Below are positions 62,248 to 64,000 of a DNA stretch of 64,000 bases, in pieces. Origin of the DNA: Syntrophaceae bacterium (GTDB taxonomy: Bacteria; Desulfobacterota; Syntrophia; Syntrophales; UBA2192); the NCBI GenBank assembly GCA_013177795.1, contig JABLXY010000001.1, positions 248,001 through 312,000 on the forward strand. Reading direction: 5' to 3'. Below the pieces are notes generated by a model. The model made no database searches. It was not told the origin of the DNA and saw only the letters and a list, made by a program, of their open reading frames with translations. Positions within the stretch are counted from its first letter, which is position 1; every line of letters starts with the position of its first letter. The position numbers were made by a program, and so were the translations under genes.

Positions 62248-64000
62248 TCAGGCGTGGATGCGCCGTTCCTGCTCTGCGGCCTTCTCGATCGGGTGAATCT
62301 CTTCGTTCAGGTCGAGGGGGACTTCCTGTCCCGGCATCGGGACAAAGGCGGTCTCAAGCACCTCGTCGATGCGCTCGACCAGTTTGATTTCCAGTTCCTT
62401 GAGCACGTTCGCCGGGATATCCACGAGGTCCTTCTCGTTCTCCTTGGGGATGATGACCGTCTTGATCCCCCCCCGGTGGGCCGCGAGGAGTTTCTCCTTC
62501 AGCCCGCCGATGGGCAGCACCCTGCCCCGCAGCGTGATCTCGCCCGTCATGGCCAGATCACCGCGGACCGGCCGCTTCGTGAAGGCCGAGGCGATGGACG
62601 TCACCATGGCGATGCCCGCCGATGGCCCGTCTTTCGGGATGGCCCCCTCGGGGATGTGAATGTGGATATCCGTTTCCTTGTAGAAGTTCTTGTCCAGCCC
62701 CAGGGAGTCGGCCTTGGAGCGGACAATCGTCAGGGCCGCCTGCGCAGACTCCTGCATCACGTCGCCGAGCTTGCCCGTGAGGATGGTCTTCCCCGTTCCG
62801 GGAAGGATCGTGGCCTCGATGTTCAGAAGCTCGCCACCCACCTCCGTCCAGGCCAGGCCCTGGGTGAGGCCGACGGCCTCCTTGCCCTCGGACTCGCCGA
62901 ACCGGTACTTCGGGATCCCGAGGTACTTCTCGATGGACTTCGCGTTGATCCGGATCTGCTTCTTGTGGCCGTTGGTCACGATCTCGCGCGCCACCTTGCG
63001 GCAGATGGAGGCGATCTCGCGCTCCAGGTTCCGGACGCCCGCCTCGCGGGTGTAGCGCCGGATGATCTCCAGGATCGCCCCGTCGGTGAACAGGATGTCC
63101 TTGTCCGTGAGCCCGTTGGCCTCGATCTCCTTCTTCACGAGGAACCGTTTCGCGATGTTGAGCTTCTCGGGCTCCGTGTACCCGGCGATCCGGATGACCT
63201 CCATGCGGTCCTGCAGGGGCCCGGGAATGGTCTGCAGAACGTTGGCCGTCGTGATGAACATCACGTCGGAGAGGTCATAGTCCACCTCCAGGTAGTTGTC
63301 GTTGAATGCGCTGTTCTGTTCCGGGTCCAGCACCTCGAGCAGCGCCGAGCTGGGGTCACCCCGGAAGTCCGAGCTCAGCTTGTCGATCTCGTCGAGGCAC
63401 AGCACGGGGTTGTTGGAACCCGCCTTCTTGATGAGCTGGATGATCTTGCCGGGTAGCGCCCCGATGTACGTGCGCCGGTGCCCCCGGATCTCTGCCTCGT
63501 CCCGCAGCCCGCCCAGCGAGAGCCGGACGAACTTGCGGTTCGTCGCCCGGGCGATGGACTTGGCAATGGAGGTCTTGCCGACGCCGGGGGGGCCCACGAG
63601 GCACAGGATCGATCCCTTGTTCTTCTTCACAAGGGACTGCACGGCAAGGTACTCGAGGATGCGTTCCTTCACCTTCTTGAGCCCGTAGTGGTCCTCTTCG
63701 AGGATGGCCTCGGACTCCTTCAGGGTGTATTTGTTCTCCGTCTTCTCCTGCCAGGGCATGTCGAGCAGCCAGTCGATGTAGTTGCGCACGACCGTGGCCT
63801 CCGCCGACATGGGCGACATCATCTTGAGCTTCTTGATCTCGTGCTTGACCTTCTTCTGGGCCTCCTCGGAGAGCTTCTTCGCCTTCAGGCGCTTCTCGAG
63901 CTCTTCGATCTCGCTCGAGAAGTCGTCCTTCTCGCCCATTTCCTTCTGGATGGCGCGCATCTGCTCGTTGAGGTAGTAGTCCTTCTGGGTCTTCTCCATC
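62248..64000 (-). CDS. lon: ATP-dependent Lon protease, 5' end outside window
   Basis: At least 583 residues are visible and the frame continues past the right edge. The visible part starts in the coiled-coil region ([21 protein letters not shown]). AAA+ domain: Walker [12 protein letters not shown], Walker B CLDEIDKL. The protease domain has catalytic Ser in [11 protein letters not shown] and Lys in [14 protein letters not shown]. Lon degrades misfolded and regulatory proteins in the cytosol. The C-terminal tail after FVPMPGQEV is acidic and short. The gene is followed by the tRNA-Val/Asp unit. Confidence 0.97.
   Translation of the reverse strand, partial: MEKTQKDYYLNEQMRAIQKEMGEKDDFSSEIEELEKRLKAKKLSEEAQKKVKHEIKKLKMMSPMSAEATVVRNYIDWLLDMPWQEKTENKYTLKESEAILEEDHYGLKKVKERILEYLAVQSLVKKNKGSILCLVGPPGVGKTSIAKSIARATNRKFVRLSLGGLRDEAEIRGHRRTYIGALPGKIIQLIKKAGSNNPVLCLDEIDKLSSDFRGDPSSALLEVLDPEQNSAFNDNYLEVDYDLSDVMFITTANVLQTIPGPLQDRMEVIRIAGYTEPEKLNIAKRFLVKKEIEANGLTDKDILFTDGAILEIIRRYTREAGVRNLEREIASICRKVAREIVTNGHKKQIRINAKSIEKYLGIPKYRFGESEGKEAVGLTQGLAWTEVGGELLNIEATILPGTGKTILTGKLGDVMQESAQAALTIVRSKADSLGLDKNFYKETDIHIHIPEGAIPKDGPSAGIAMVTSIASAFTKRPVRGDLAMTGEITLRGRVLPIGGLKEKLLAAHRGGIKTVIIPKENEKDLVDIPANVLKELEIKLVERIDEVLETAFVPMPGQEVPLDLNEEIHPIEKAAEQERRIHA

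Overview
The window is GC-rich, densely coded DNA. Its gene content suggests an anaerobic Desulfobacterota-type (deltaproteobacterial) chromosome. The pointers are indolepyruvate:ferredoxin oxidoreductase, a LIV-type ABC operon carrying acyl-CoA ligases, lysine 2,3-aminomutase, a phosphoglycerate-mutase-like homoserine kinase beside hom, a PhaE-like protein, and a TamB/Lnt/MltD/Lon envelope and protease set. The species assignment is inference; no rRNA is present. There is no prophage, insertion sequence or CRISPR array.

Layout. 1-6.4 kb: the 3' end of tamB, a small exported protein, a PhaE-like protein, a DUF192 protein and a phosphohexomutase. 6.5-14.9 kb: a seven-gene LIV-type transporter/CoA-ligase operon. 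It is preceded by a 25-codon leader peptide with eight Phe codons and a complete set of competing RNA stems, i.e. a phenylalanine attenuator. 15-25.3 kb: peroxiredoxin and ferritin-like genes, an M28 peptidase, recJ, rpmB, a phosphofructokinase overlapping a CrtI-like flavoprotein, and purN/purM. 25.4-35.3 kb: recG, then hom and a putative homoserine kinase behind a consensus promoter, a thioesterase, a TPR protein, iorAB and a CbpA-like J protein. 35.3-35.7 kb: an AT-rich gene-free island. 35.7-42.5 kb: a minus-strand run dtd, DUF1285-like, guaB, dnaE, UPF0280. 42.7-50.4 kb: a B12-binding radical SAM protein, a small membrane protein, an active/inactive M16 pair, an M20 peptidase, phoH and ybeY. 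50.4-56.9 kb: a minus-strand run of a Cys-rich protein, radical SAM, corC, lnt, prfB (with a programmed +1 frameshift) and mltD. 57-61.3 kb: kamA, then two ATP-grasp ligases and a GNAT protein. 61.4-64 kb: a META lipoprotein, tRNA-Asp, tRNA-Val and the 3' part of lon.

The most interesting signal is the Phe leader at 6486-6706. It contains the classical four attenuator segments plus a second terminator hairpin whose 5' arm can alternatively pair with segment 4, so two tandem terminators could be switched together. The operon it controls encodes an amino-acid/organic-acid ABC transporter, a canonical AMP-forming acyl-CoA ligase and a phenylacetate-CoA-ligase-like protein. iorAB lies 17 kb away. 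Together they suggest Phe-starvation-induced uptake of Phe, or uptake and CoA activation of aryl acids followed by reductive carboxylation to arylpyruvate. That link is inference.

A second structural signal is a family of about 120-160 bp GC-rich, hairpin-containing intergenic repeats, seen in three diverged copies (near 14.95, 23.4 and 48.7 kb).
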